The position numbers were made by a program, and so were the translations under genes. The notes beneath the pieces were generated by a model, which was given only the letters and a program-made list of their open reading frames with translations, searched no databases and was not told where the DNA came from. A stretch of 41,922 nucleotides of DNA from Acidovorax delafieldii (GTDB lineage: Bacteria > Pseudomonadota > Gammaproteobacteria > Burkholderiales > Burkholderiaceae_C): NCBI GenBank assembly GCA_002377855.1, contig DFQQ01000034.1, positions 1-41,922 of the forward strand, read 5' to 3'. Positions 24,787 through 31,821 of the stretch are shown here, in pieces. Within the stretch, counting starts at the first letter, position 1. Every line of letters starts with the position of its first letter.

Positions 24787-26169
24787 TCAGTGTTGGTGGC
24801 CACTTGCAGCAGGCTTGCGGGCGCTGGCTGCGCCGGGTGCCGTGCCGGGAGTTTCTGCGCGCGCGGGGCGCGGGGTGCTGGCGGGTGTGCCCTGCCATTC
24901 GTAGGCCACCGTGCCCTGAGGTTGCTTGAAGTCACCCGGGTCGCGGTAGTCGCCCGCAGGCTGGTCGGCGCGCACCTTGAAGGTGGTGAACATGCCGCCC
25001 ATCTCCAGCGGGCCAAAGGGGCCGGTGCCGGTCATCATCGGAAAGGTGTTGTCCGGCAGCGGCATCTCCATCGCGCCCATGTCGGCCATGCCGCGTTCGC
25101 CCATCACCATGTAGTCGGGCACGATCTTCTGGATCTTGCCCACCAGACCGCGGTGGTCCACGCCGATCATGGTCGGCACGTCGTGCCCCATGGCGCCCAT
25201 GGTGTGGTGGCTCTTGTGGCAGTGCAGGGCCCAGTCGCCGGGCTCGTCGGCGATGAACTCGATCTGCCGCATTTGCCCCACGGCCACGTCGGTGGTCACC
25301 TCGGGCCAGCGGGCGCTTTTTGGCACGGGGCCGCCGTCGGTGCCGGTCACTTCAAACTCGTGGCCGTGGATGTGGATGGGGTGGTTGGTCATGGTGAGGT
25401 TGCCCATGCGGATGCGCACGCGCTCGCCCTGGCTTGCCACCAGCGGGCTGATGGCGGGGAAGACCCGGCTGTTCCAGCACCAGATGTTGTGGTCCAGCAT
25501 GGTGTTGACCTTGGGTGTCTTGCTGCCGGGCTCCACGTCGAACGCATTGATGAGGAAGGCGTAGTCGCGCTGCACTTTGGCGATCTGAGGGTGTTGGCCC
25601 CTGGGGTGGGTGATCCACAGGCCCATCATGCCCATGGCCATCTGCACCATTTCGTCGGCATGCGGGTGGTACATGAAGGTGCCGGGGCGGCGGGCCTCGA
25701 ACTCGTACACAAAGGTCTTGCCAGAGGGGATCGCTGGCTGGTTCAACCCGCCTACACCGTCCATGCCGTTGGGCAGGCGCTGGCCGTGCCAGTGGATGGT
25801 GGTGTGCTCGGGCAGGCGGTTGGTGACGAAGATGCGCACCCGGTCGCCCTCGACCACCTCGATGGTCGGCCCGGGGCTCTGGCCGTTGTAGCCCCACATG
25901 TTGACTGAGAAGCCCGGCGCCACCTCGCGCACCACGGGCTCGGCCACAAGGTGGAACTCCTTGACGCCCGCGTTCATGCGCCAGGGTGCGGTCCAGCCGT
26001 TCAGGGTGATCACCGGGTTGTAGGGGCGGCCCGTGGGCGGGTGCAGCGGCGGCGCGGTGTCAGCGCTGGTCTGCATGGCGGGTTCGGGCAGCGCGGCCAT
26101 GGCCACGCGGCTCACGGAGGCTGCGGCCACGGCTGTGGCGGCGCCGGCGAAAAAGTGGCGTCTTTGCAT
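24787..26169 (-). CDS. Tat-exported multicopper oxidase (CopA/CueO-like)
   Basis: A 460-residue multicopper oxidase. Starting at MQRRHFFAGAATAVAAASV gives a twin-arginine signal (RRHFF) with cleavage near ALPEP, so it would be exported already folded. All four copper-binding blocks are present: HWHG (126-129), HPHAD (168-172), HPIHIHGHEF (263-272) and HCHKSHHTMGAM (316-327) with type-1 Cys317, His322 and axial Met327. It probably oxidises toxic Cu(I) to Cu(II) in the periplasm. The C terminus is Pro/Ala-rich and ends HQH, perhaps an added metal-binding tail. It starts one base after the stop of the TolC-like gene. Confidence 0.94.
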   Translation of the reverse strand: MQRRHFFAGAATAVAAASVSRVAMAALPEPAMQTSADTAPPLHPPTGRPYNPVITLNGWTAPWRMNAGVKEFHLVAEPVVREVAPGFSVNMWGYNGQSPGPTIEVVEGDRVRIFVTNRLPEHTTIHWHGQRLPNGMDGVGGLNQPAIPSGKTFVYEFEARRPGTFMYHPHADEMVQMAMGMMGLWITHPRGQHPQIAKVQRDYAFLINAFDVEPGSKTPKVNTMLDHNIWCWNSRVFPAISPLVASQGERVRIRMGNLTMTNHPIHIHGHEFEVTGTDGGPVPKSARWPEVTTDVAVGQMRQIEFIADEPGDWALHCHKSHHTMGAMGHDVPTMIGVDHRGLVGKIQKIVPDYMVMGERGMADMGAMEMPLPDNTFPMMTGTGPFGPLEMGGMFTTFKVRADQPAGDYRDPGDFKQPQGTVAYEWQGTPASTPRPARAETPGTAPGAASARKPAASGHQH

Positions 26170-26170
26170 G

Positions 26171-27607
26171 TCAGTGGCCTTTGGGAGTGGGGGTTGCGGC
26201 ACCGCCTGAGGAAGGGGCACCCAGGGCGCCTGCGGCGTTGCCCGGTGATGTGCCGGTCAGCGCCAGCTGCAGGTCCGTCTCGGCCAGCCAGAAGTCGCGT
26301 TGCGCCTCGATGGCGTGGGCCACGGCCTGGGTGCTGTTGCGCGCTTCGGCCAGCATGTCCCACACGCTGGCCAGCATGCCGTTGTAGCGCAGCGTGGTCT
26401 CCTGGCTGATGAACTGGCGCAGGGGCACCACCTCGGCCTGCTGCTGGCGCGCCAGGTCGAGCGCGGTGCGGTAGGTGAGCCAGGCGCTGCGCACCTCGCT
26501 GCGGGCGCGCACGGCGGTGTCCTGCAGCCCGGCAGCGGCTTGCTCTACCTCGGCCTGGGCGCGGGTGCGGGCGGCACCGCCCCAGTCAAACAGGGGCAAG
26601 GGCAGCTCCAGTTCCCAGCCGCGGGTGATGTCGCGGTGGCTGCCGTCGCGTTCGGTGGCAGTGTTGCGACTGTAGGCCAGGCCGATGTCGCCAAACACCG
26701 CACCCGCGCGGCTCCAGCCCTGGCGCACGGCCTGGGTGTCGAGCTGGCGGCGGGCTGCCTGCACGTCCAGCCGTTCGCGCAGCGCGGTGGCTTCGATGCC
26801 GTCTGCCGGAAGCGCGGTGGCGGGCAGGGCGGGCAGCTGGGCAGCCAGCTTGTACTGGGCTTGGGCACCCCACACGCCCATGCGGCGGTTCAGATCCTCT
26901 CGGGCGGTGGCCGCGGCCAGCCGTGCACGCGCGCGCTGGCCGTGGGCTTCGTGCAGCACAGCCTGCTCGCGGGCCAGTTGCAGGCGGCTCCAGTTGCCCA
27001 CGCTGGCCATGCGGCGGGCCAGCTCGGTGCCGGCGTCGGCGGCTTCCACCATGCGCTCGTGCGTGGCGGCCACCTGTTCGGCGGCCACTGCGCGCAGCCA
27101 GGCGCGGCGTGTGTCGGCGGCCAGCGTCACCACCTCCTGCGCGGTCTGCAAGGTGGCAATCTGCATGCGCTCGGCCTGGCGCTCGGTTCGCCAGGGCAGG
27201 GTGATCAGGTCCAGCAGGCTGAAGGCCAGGGTGCGCTCGATTTCGCGCTCGTGGCTGTTGGTAAAGCGCCCCAGGCTCAGGTGTGGGTTGGGCAGAGTGA
27301 TGGCTTGCACGCGCTCGGCATCGGCCACGCCCAGCGCGGCCAGCCTGGCCTGCAGGCCGGGGTTGTGGAGCAGGGCAATGCGCACGGCGGCGTCGTGCGT
27401 CAGCGGCTCGGCCAGCCAGCGCTGGATGGATTCCTGCGCTTTGGCGCGCGTGGCAGCGTCGGTGGCGGGCAGGGCAGCCTGCACACCGGCCGTGCGGCCC
27501 GCGGTGAGTTGAGCCACATCGGCACGCAGGCCATCGGGCGACACACTGGCGCAGCCAGCCAGCACCAAGGCTGCGCTGAGCAGTGACAAGCGGTGCAATG
27601 CGCTCAT
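26171..27607 (-). CDS. TolC-family outer-membrane efflux lipoprotein
   Basis: A 478-residue outer-membrane factor with a lipobox LAGC (Cys19) and the long helical repeats of the TolC/CusC family: the first repeat holds LTHDAAVRIALLHNPGLQARLAALG, the second QLDTQAVRQGWSRAGAVFGDIGLAY. Such proteins form trimeric channels through the outer membrane. No RND pump or membrane-fusion protein is in the window, so it either works with a pump encoded elsewhere or, as in some copper operons, serves another export route. Its start overlaps the preceding gene by four bases, and its stop is one base from the oxidase start, so translation is tightly coupled. Confidence 0.92.
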   Translation of the reverse strand: MSALHRLSLLSAALVLAGCASVSPDGLRADVAQLTAGRTAGVQAALPATDAATRAKAQESIQRWLAEPLTHDAAVRIALLHNPGLQARLAALGVADAERVQAITLPNPHLSLGRFTNSHEREIERTLAFSLLDLITLPWRTERQAERMQIATLQTAQEVVTLAADTRRAWLRAVAAEQVAATHERMVEAADAGTELARRMASVGNWSRLQLAREQAVLHEAHGQRARARLAAATAREDLNRRMGVWGAQAQYKLAAQLPALPATALPADGIEATALRERLDVQAARRQLDTQAVRQGWSRAGAVFGDIGLAYSRNTATERDGSHRDITRGWELELPLPLFDWGGAARTRAQAEVEQAAAGLQDTAVRARSEVRSAWLTYRTALDLARQQQAEVVPLRQFISQETTLRYNGMLASVWDMLAEARNSTQAVAHAIEAQRDFWLAETDLQLALTGTSPGNAAGALGAPSSGGAATPTPKGH

Positions 27608-28140
27608 GGCTTGCCTCCCTCGTTGCGCGGATGGTGCACGTCATGCATTGGGTACGCGTGCGACTGCATGGGCTGCATAGGCTGCATCTGGTGCATCTGG
27701 TGCATCTGGTGCATGGACGTGTGTGGTTGTGCTGCGCTGCGTGGTTCTGCGGCTGGACCGCGGGGCCCGCCATGGTTGGCATGGCCCGACGGAGCGCCAA
27801 GTGCGGGAGCCAGCGAAGTGCCCGCGCTGGTGGGCTTTGCGGCCTTGGCTGCCTCGGCCTCCCATGCGAGCAGGTCGGCATGCCCGCGCGGGAACTGGGC
27901 AACGGCTTCATGGGCCTGGCGCCAACTGGGCGCGGGCGCCTCAGGTACAGGCGAGGGCGGCCGCAGCCCGGCATAAGGCAGGGGTGCGGTGGGCGCCTGC
28001 GGGTCGGCCGCATCCAGGTTTGGCTGGGCAAAGGCCAGGGAAGGTGCCAGCACAAGAATGCAGGCGGCCAGCATGGTCAGCGGTAAAACAGGGCGCGGCA
28101 AAGCCGGCGCAGACAAGGTGGGGAATTCAAGGGCGCGCAT
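27604..28140 (-). CDS. Secreted His/Met-rich protein of the copper operon
   Basis: A 178-residue protein with no family that I recognise. The start MRALEFPTLSAPALP is chosen because it gives a signal peptide (hydrophobic LTMLAACILVLAPSLAFAQ, cleavage near residue 39). A Pro/Ala-rich body is followed by a C-terminal tail (about 143-172) dominated by His, Met and Gln: three copies of MHQ, then two of MQP, then SHAYPMHDVHHP. The MHQ part is encoded by a 9-base DNA repeat at about 27688-27715. His/Met clusters of this kind bind Cu(I) and Cu(II), so I infer a periplasmic copper sponge or carrier. It overlaps the TolC-like gene by four bases. Confidence 0.75.
   Translation of the reverse strand: MRALEFPTLSAPALPRPVLPLTMLAACILVLAPSLAFAQPNLDAADPQAPTAPLPYAGLRPPSPVPEAPAPSWRQAHEAVAQFPRGHADLLAWEAEAAKAAKPTSAGTSLAPALGAPSGHANHGGPRGPAAEPRSAAQPHTSMHQMHQMHQMQPMQPMQSHAYPMHDVHHPRNEGGKP
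27688..27715. repeat. Nine-base tandem repeat encoding Met-His-Gln units
   Basis: The plus strand repeats GCATCTGGT three times in a row, followed by a partial GCAT. On the coding (minus) strand this specifies repeated Met-His-Gln in the His/Met-rich protein. Exact copies suggest recent slippage expansion and possible length variation between strains. Confidence 0.8.
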
Positions 28141-28236
28141 GGCGGTCTCCAGACAACGAGCAAAGGCAATTGCGCTGCGTTGCGGCCTGGTGGTACCAAA
28201 ACCAGGCTGCGGCAGACGCACTTCGGGCGTCGGAGA

Positions 28237-28677
28237 TCAGGCGATGGGCGGTTTGATGAGCAGTGCCGCAGGGGCGCTGTGCAAAGGAGAGACGGTATGG
28301 GGCCCGTGGGCCAACTGCAGCCGGTAGGCGAAGCTCGGCACACTTGGGGCTGCCAGCATCGCTGAGTGGCAGATCTCGCATGCTGAACAAGTGGGGTGTT
28401 CGTGCGGGTGGCACTCTGCCGACGGATCCGCGCAGTGGCCGCCTTGCTCCGCGGTTGAGTGGGCCGCGCTGTCTTCATGGGGGTGGAGGGCGTTCGCCGC
28501 TTCCACGACGTTTTCGATGGCGGATGGTTTCAGAGGTGCGCCGCCACCACCATGCGCATGCGAGGCCGCAGCCTGCGTCAGCGACAGGGGCGCCAGCACC
28601 CCTGCAGCCATGGCAGTGCCGGTGAGGCCCCGAAGGACCAGCACCACCATGAGGAAGAAAAACAAGCCGCGACGCAT
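28237..28677 (-). CDS. Small exported Cys/His-rich protein at the head of the copper operon (DUF2946-like)
   Basis: A 146-residue protein beginning MRRGLFFFLMVVLVLRGLTGTAMA, a good signal peptide. The mature part is rich in His (SHAHGGGG, HPHEDSAAH, CHPHEHP) and has a cysteine cluster HPTCSACEICHSAM (about 93-106). Length, signal and CxxCxxC-type cluster resemble DUF2946-like proteins that accompany copper-resistance genes, but this is recognition by pattern only. It is the first gene of the minus-strand operon, 96 bases ahead of the His/Met-rich gene. A role in periplasmic copper binding or sensing is inferred. Confidence 0.7.
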   Translation of the reverse strand: MRRGLFFFLMVVLVLRGLTGTAMAAGVLAPLSLTQAAASHAHGGGGAPLKPSAIENVVEAANALHPHEDSAAHSTAEQGGHCADPSAECHPHEHPTCSACEICHSAMLAAPSVPSFAYRLQLAHGPHTVSPLHSAPAALLIKPPIA

Positions 28678-28713
28678 GCGATGAATGATACGGCCAGGCG
28701 GATAAAGGTTCCC

Positions 28714-28732
28714 GCGCTGGGGGAATCAGCGC
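28714..28732. terminator. Possible hairpin between the YitT gene and the copper operon
   Basis: GCGCTG (28714-28719) and CAGCGC (28727-28732) form a short 6-base-pair stem with a 7-base loop. It lies downstream of the YitT stop codon on the minus strand and just upstream of the copper operon, so it may separate the two transcripts. No T run is present. Confidence 0.3.
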
Positions 28733-28760
28733 CCAGCCTTGCGAGACCGCAAACAGGTTC

Positions 28761-29396
28761 TTACACCGCCATGTAGCGGCCCGGGCGGTGGTTCATGGCC
28801 AGCACCAGGTTCAGCGCCACGGCGCCCGCCACGGACCATGCCACCCGCACTGGCTCCACTGTCCACAGGGCCAGCAGCACGATGCAGCAGTCCACCGCCA
28901 TCTGCACCTTGCCAGCGCGCCAGCCGTAGCGGTCTTGCAGGTACAGCGCCAGAATGCCCACGCCCCCCAGGCTGCAGCGGTGGCGAAACAGCACCAAGAA
29001 CCCGGTGCCAGTGATCAGCCCACCCGCCACAGCCGCGTACACCGGCTGCAACTGGGCAAATTGCAGAAACTGCGATTGCACTTCCGTCAGCACCGACAGC
29101 AACAGCACGGCAATGAAGGTCTTGAGCGTGAAGGCGCGGCCCAGCTTGCGCAGCGCCAGCCAGTAAAAGGGCAGGTTCAGCACGAAGAAAATCTTGCCGA
29201 AGCCCACCCCGGTGGCATAGTGCAGCAAGAAGGCGAGCCCGGCGGTGCCGCCGGTCAGCAGACCTGCACTGGTGAAAAACGCCACGCCGACGGAGATCAA
29301 CAGCACCCCGGTGAAGATCGCCACGGCGTCTTCAGTCAGGGTGTGGGGCACCGCCACGGTGGGCGGAACAGCGGGGGCGGCAGAGGTGCGGGACAT
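28761..29396 (-). CDS. YitT family membrane protein
   Basis: A 211-residue inner-membrane protein of the YitT/DUF161 family, whose function is not established. The start MSRTSAAPAVPP was chosen over an in-frame ATG 15 codons upstream; neither has a good ribosome site. About five or six membrane segments are visible, with the family region ISVGVAFFTSAGLLTGGTAGLAFLL (about 30-55) and GGLITGTGFLVLFRHRCSLGGVGILALYL near 125-155. Proteins of Bacillus-type YitT carry an extra cytoplasmic C-terminal domain that is missing here; this shorter form is common in proteobacteria. It is on the same strand as the copper operon and upstream of it. Confidence 0.85.
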   Translation of the reverse strand: MSRTSAAPAVPPTVAVPHTLTEDAVAIFTGVLLISVGVAFFTSAGLLTGGTAGLAFLLHYATGVGFGKIFFVLNLPFYWLALRKLGRAFTLKTFIAVLLLSVLTEVQSQFLQFAQLQPVYAAVAGGLITGTGFLVLFRHRCSLGGVGILALYLQDRYGWRAGKVQMAVDCCIVLLALWTVEPVRVAWSVAGAVALNLVLAMNHRPGRYMAV

Positions 29397-29511
29397 GTGA
29401 GAGGGGCAAGCAAGGCCTGGATTGGAGCATGCAAGCCCCATGCCGGGGGTTGTGGTGTATCAAAAAACCAGCAAGCGGGCACGGTGTGATATCTCCGTGC
29501 CCGGCAGATGT

Positions 29512-29571
29512 GTGCTACTGATTTAATAGCTAAAAGCGCTTTATTTTAAAGCGCCTGGGGCGTATTTTCCT
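29512..29571 (+). repeat. Interspersed repeat, copy C, at the 3' end of the cation transporter gene
   Basis: TGTGCTACTGATTTAATAGC, then AAAAGCGCTTTATTTTAAAG and CGCCTGGGGCGTATTTTCC. The arms AGCGCTTTA and TAAAGCGC pair around a short A/T loop. It has the same layout as the other copies and overlaps the last eight or so codons and the stop codon of the minus-strand cation transporter gene. Confidence 0.65.
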
Positions 29572-30196
29572 TAGAAGCATGGGCCAGCTCCTGGCGGGCC
29601 TGGCGCACCACGCTCCACCCGCCAGAGATGGCCAATGCCGCCATCACCCCCGCCACGACCAGGTCTGGCCAGTTGCGGCCCGTGCCAAAAACGCCAACCG
29701 CGGCCAGCATCACGGCCACGTTGCTCAAGGCGTCGTTGCGGGTGCACAGCCACACTCCGCGCATGTTGGCATCACCATCGCGCCAGGCGTACAGCAGCAG
29801 CGCCACGCCCACGTTGGCGCCCAGGGCGAGCAGGCCCACCGAGCCCATGGTCAGGGCCTCGGGCGTGACGCCCTGCCACGCACCCCAGGCAACCCGCCCA
29901 ATGACAAACACCCCAAAGGCCAGCATGCTGAAACCCTTGAGCAACGCTGCCCTGGCGCGCCACTGCAGCGCCATGGCCAGCACCCATAGCGATACGCCGT
30001 AGTTGGCCGCGTCGCCCAGAAAGTCAATGGCGTCCGCCAGCAACGACGCCGAGCCCGAGCTCAGCCCCGCGCCCAGCTCCACCACAAACATGGCGGCGTT
30101 GACGAGCAGCGCAATCCACAGAATGCGCCGATAGCGCGGGTCGGCGTTGGCGGCAGGGGTATGTGCGTGGCAATGGTCTGTGCACTGGGCGGACAT
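29546..30196 (-). CDS. CDF-like cation transporter (metal efflux)
   Basis: A 216-residue inner-membrane protein of the cation-efflux type, started at MSAQCTDHCHAHTPA. The N terminus is short and Cys/His-rich (CTDHCHAH), a likely metal-capture site. About six membrane segments follow. Segment two has SASLLADAIDFLGDAANYG and segment five CTRNDALSNVAVM, at the positions where CDF proteins coordinate the transported ion through Asp/His pairs; here one His is replaced by Asn (ND rather than HD). There is no long C-terminal cytoplasmic domain. The last residues come from repeat copy C. A divergent MerR-type regulator and a canonical MerR promoter next door make it a metal-induced exporter, most likely of Cd, Pb, Zn or Co. 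Confidence 0.85.
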   Translation of the reverse strand: MSAQCTDHCHAHTPAANADPRYRRILWIALLVNAAMFVVELGAGLSSGSASLLADAIDFLGDAANYGVSLWVLAMALQWRARAALLKGFSMLAFGVFVIGRVAWGAWQGVTPEALTMGSVGLLALGANVGVALLLYAWRDGDANMRGVWLCTRNDALSNVAVMLAAVGVFGTGRNWPDLVVAGVMAALAISGGWSVVRQARQELAHASKENTPQAL

Positions 30197-30236
30197 AGGT
30201 GGCTTTCTGAACAGAGGTTCGGGTTGCAATGGCATC

Positions 30237-30267
30237 ATTGGAAACCTTAAAGCCACTTGAAGGTCAA
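30237..30267 (-). promoter_or_regulatory. MerR-type operator-promoter for the cation transporter
   Basis: On the minus strand TTGACC (-35, complement of 30262-30267) and TCCAAT (-10, complement of 30237-30242) are separated by 19 bases, the stretched spacing characteristic of MerR-activated promoters. An imperfect dyad with arms ACCTT-AAG and CTT-AAGGT (30244-30264) fills the spacer, where MerR-family dimers bind. It drives the transporter and sits 9 bases before the regulator's own start, so it probably also gives autorepression. Confidence 0.8.
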
Positions 30268-30272
30268 GCCCC

Positions 30273-30743
30273 ATGGTCTACGACGTTGCTGTGCATCGCA
30301 TTGGTGAGGCGGCCCGCCAGTCTGGCGTGTCGGCCGCCAATATCCGCTATTACGAGAAAGAAGGGCTGCTGCGGGCGGGGGCGCGGGGCGACAACAGCTA
30401 CCGCCTGTACAGCGCCGAAGACGTGCATCGCCTGCGTTTCATCCGGCTGTGCCGTGCCATGGACATGTCGCTCGACGAAGTGCGCACCTTGCTGGCGCTG
30501 GACCTGACACGCAAGGAAGATTGCCATGCCGCATGCGACACGCTGGACGAGCACCTGGAGCATGTGCGGGCGCGCCTGGCCGAGCTGCGGGCACTGGAGG
30601 CCGACCTGATGGCGCTGCGCAGCCGTTGCGACGGATCTGACGCGCAGTGCCACATCATTGAGGCATTGCACCAGCGGGCCGATGCGCAAAGACCCGCTTC
30701 AGGCGCTGCGGGACTGGCCGGGTCAGGCAAGAGGCATGTGTGA
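30273..30743 (+). CDS. MerR-family metal-responsive regulator (CadR/PbrR type)
   Basis: A 156-residue MerR-type activator. The N-terminal winged helix-turn-helix (about 7-75: HRIGEAARQSGVSAANIRYYEKEGLL, NSYRLYSAEDVHRLRFIRLCRAMDMSLDEV) binds the operator immediately upstream. A dimerisation helix (about 90-117) and a C-terminal metal loop follow. Candidate metal ligands are Cys84, Cys88, Cys119 and Cys126; in CadR and PbrR, cysteines at comparable positions bind Cd(II) or Pb(II). The pattern favours a Cd/Pb-type sensor over copper (CueR) or mercury (MerR), but the exact metal is inference. Divergent from the transporter with 76 bases between starts. Confidence 0.9.
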   Translation: MVYDVAVHRIGEAARQSGVSAANIRYYEKEGLLRAGARGDNSYRLYSAEDVHRLRFIRLCRAMDMSLDEVRTLLALDLTRKEDCHAACDTLDEHLEHVRARLAELRALEADLMALRSRCDGSDAQCHIIEALHQRADAQRPASGAAGLAGSGKRHV

Positions 30744-30795
30744 CGGGAGGCGCCGCCTGGAACTGTTCAGGCCCCGGGCGCACTTGTTTCAATGT

Positions 30796-30858
30796 GCTTT
30801 TTGCACTCCTATTTTTATAGCGCATCGCGCTTTTTCTACTTGCGCTAGACGCCAAAAT
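30796..30858 (+). repeat. Interspersed repeat, copy D, downstream of the MerR gene
   Basis: TTTTTGCACTCCTATTTTTATAGC-type left part, then GCGCTTTTTCTACTTGCGCT and AGACGCCAAAAT. Same layout as copies A to C, with degenerate arms. Together with copy C it flanks the transporter/MerR pair in direct orientation. Confidence 0.6.
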
Positions 30859-30922
30859 TACCCGGATTTTTTCCGCCCAGGCATGGATGCCGCCCCCGCT
30901 GGTGCCCCGCTATGATCCAGCC

Positions 30923-31723
30923 ATGATTTCGCGCTGGCCCGGCCTTTTCCTGCCCGAACGCGTGTGGAGCGTGGCGCGGCGCTGGGCGCTGGCATGGTGG
31001 CGCATCCTGTACCTGGGGGCGGTGGTCTGGGTGCTGGTGCTGTCGCCGTCCAGTTACGTCAAGGGCACGCGACGTGCCCTGGCACGCCACCTGTACCTGG
31101 ACACAGCCCCCGTCCTGCTGGGCTTCACGGCGCTGGCAGCCCTGATCAGCTTGGTGCTCACGCGCATTGTGGTGGTGACGGCCATCAGTTACGGGCTGTC
31201 TCGCTATGCGCTGGAGATGGTGATCCGTGTCCTGGTGCTGGAATTGATCCCGCTCACTGCCGCCCTTTTCGTGGCCATGCGCTGCACCATTCCCAATGGC
31301 ACGCAGCTGGCCCTGCTGCGCCAGTCCGGCCGCTTGGCCCAGCTGCGCAGCGCAGGGGCCGACCCCGTGCGCGTGGAGTTGCTTCCCCGCGCGGTGGCCG
31401 GGGTGTTCGCATGCATCACCTTGGCCGCGCTCAGCTGCGTGGTGGCGCTGGTGCTGGCGTATTTGGGGGTGTACGGTTTCAGCTTGGCGGGCCTGCCCAG
31501 CTATACACGCATGTTCGGGCATGTTTTTTCACCTGCAGTGACGCTGGTGTTTGTCATCAAGACTTTGCTTTTCAGTCTGGCAGTGGCATTGATCCCCATG
31601 GCGGCGGGCCTGCACGACACGGGTGAGCGCACCCAGCCAGACTCTGAACTGGGCGGGCTCGCTCGCATGTTTGCCGTGTTGCTGTTGATCGAGATCGGGT
31701 CCCTGATGGGGAACTACTACTGA
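30923..31723 (+). CDS. MlaE-family ABC transporter permease
   Basis: A 266-residue inner-membrane permease of the MlaE type, which works with an MCE protein and an ATPase to move phospholipids or other lipids between the membranes. The start MISRWPGLFLPERVW gives the usual amphipathic N terminus. Five or so membrane segments are visible (about 27-43, 65-95, 100-125, 170-195, 215-240), with the family region VLELIPLTAALFVAMRCTIPNGTQLALLR (about 105-133) corresponding to the conserved cytoplasmic loop. The MCE gene follows 98 bases later. No ATP-binding partner is encoded in this operon, unlike the usual mla order. Confidence 0.88.
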   Translation: MISRWPGLFLPERVWSVARRWALAWWRILYLGAVVWVLVLSPSSYVKGTRRALARHLYLDTAPVLLGFTALAALISLVLTRIVVVTAISYGLSRYALEMVIRVLVLELIPLTAALFVAMRCTIPNGTQLALLRQSGRLAQLRSAGADPVRVELLPRAVAGVFACITLAALSCVVALVLAYLGVYGFSLAGLPSYTRMFGHVFSPAVTLVFVIKTLLFSLAVALIPMAAGLHDTGERTQPDSELGGLARMFAVLLLIEIGSLMGNYY

Positions 31724-31740
31724 GTTCTTCTGACTTGTAC

Positions 31741-31764
31741 GCACCCGCACCCGCACCCGCACCC
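31741..31764. repeat. Hexanucleotide tandem repeat (GCACCC) x4
   Basis: Four exact copies of GCACCC, followed by GCGCCG, lie in the 98-base gap between the MlaE-type permease and the MCE gene. It is outside any gene. Its copy number could vary by slippage and alter the distance or leader structure ahead of the MCE gene. Confidence 0.85.
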
Positions 31765-31821
31765 GCGCCGAAGACACCCCCACACTGAGCACCGCCGCCC
31801 TGTCGACCCTGCACACTTGCC

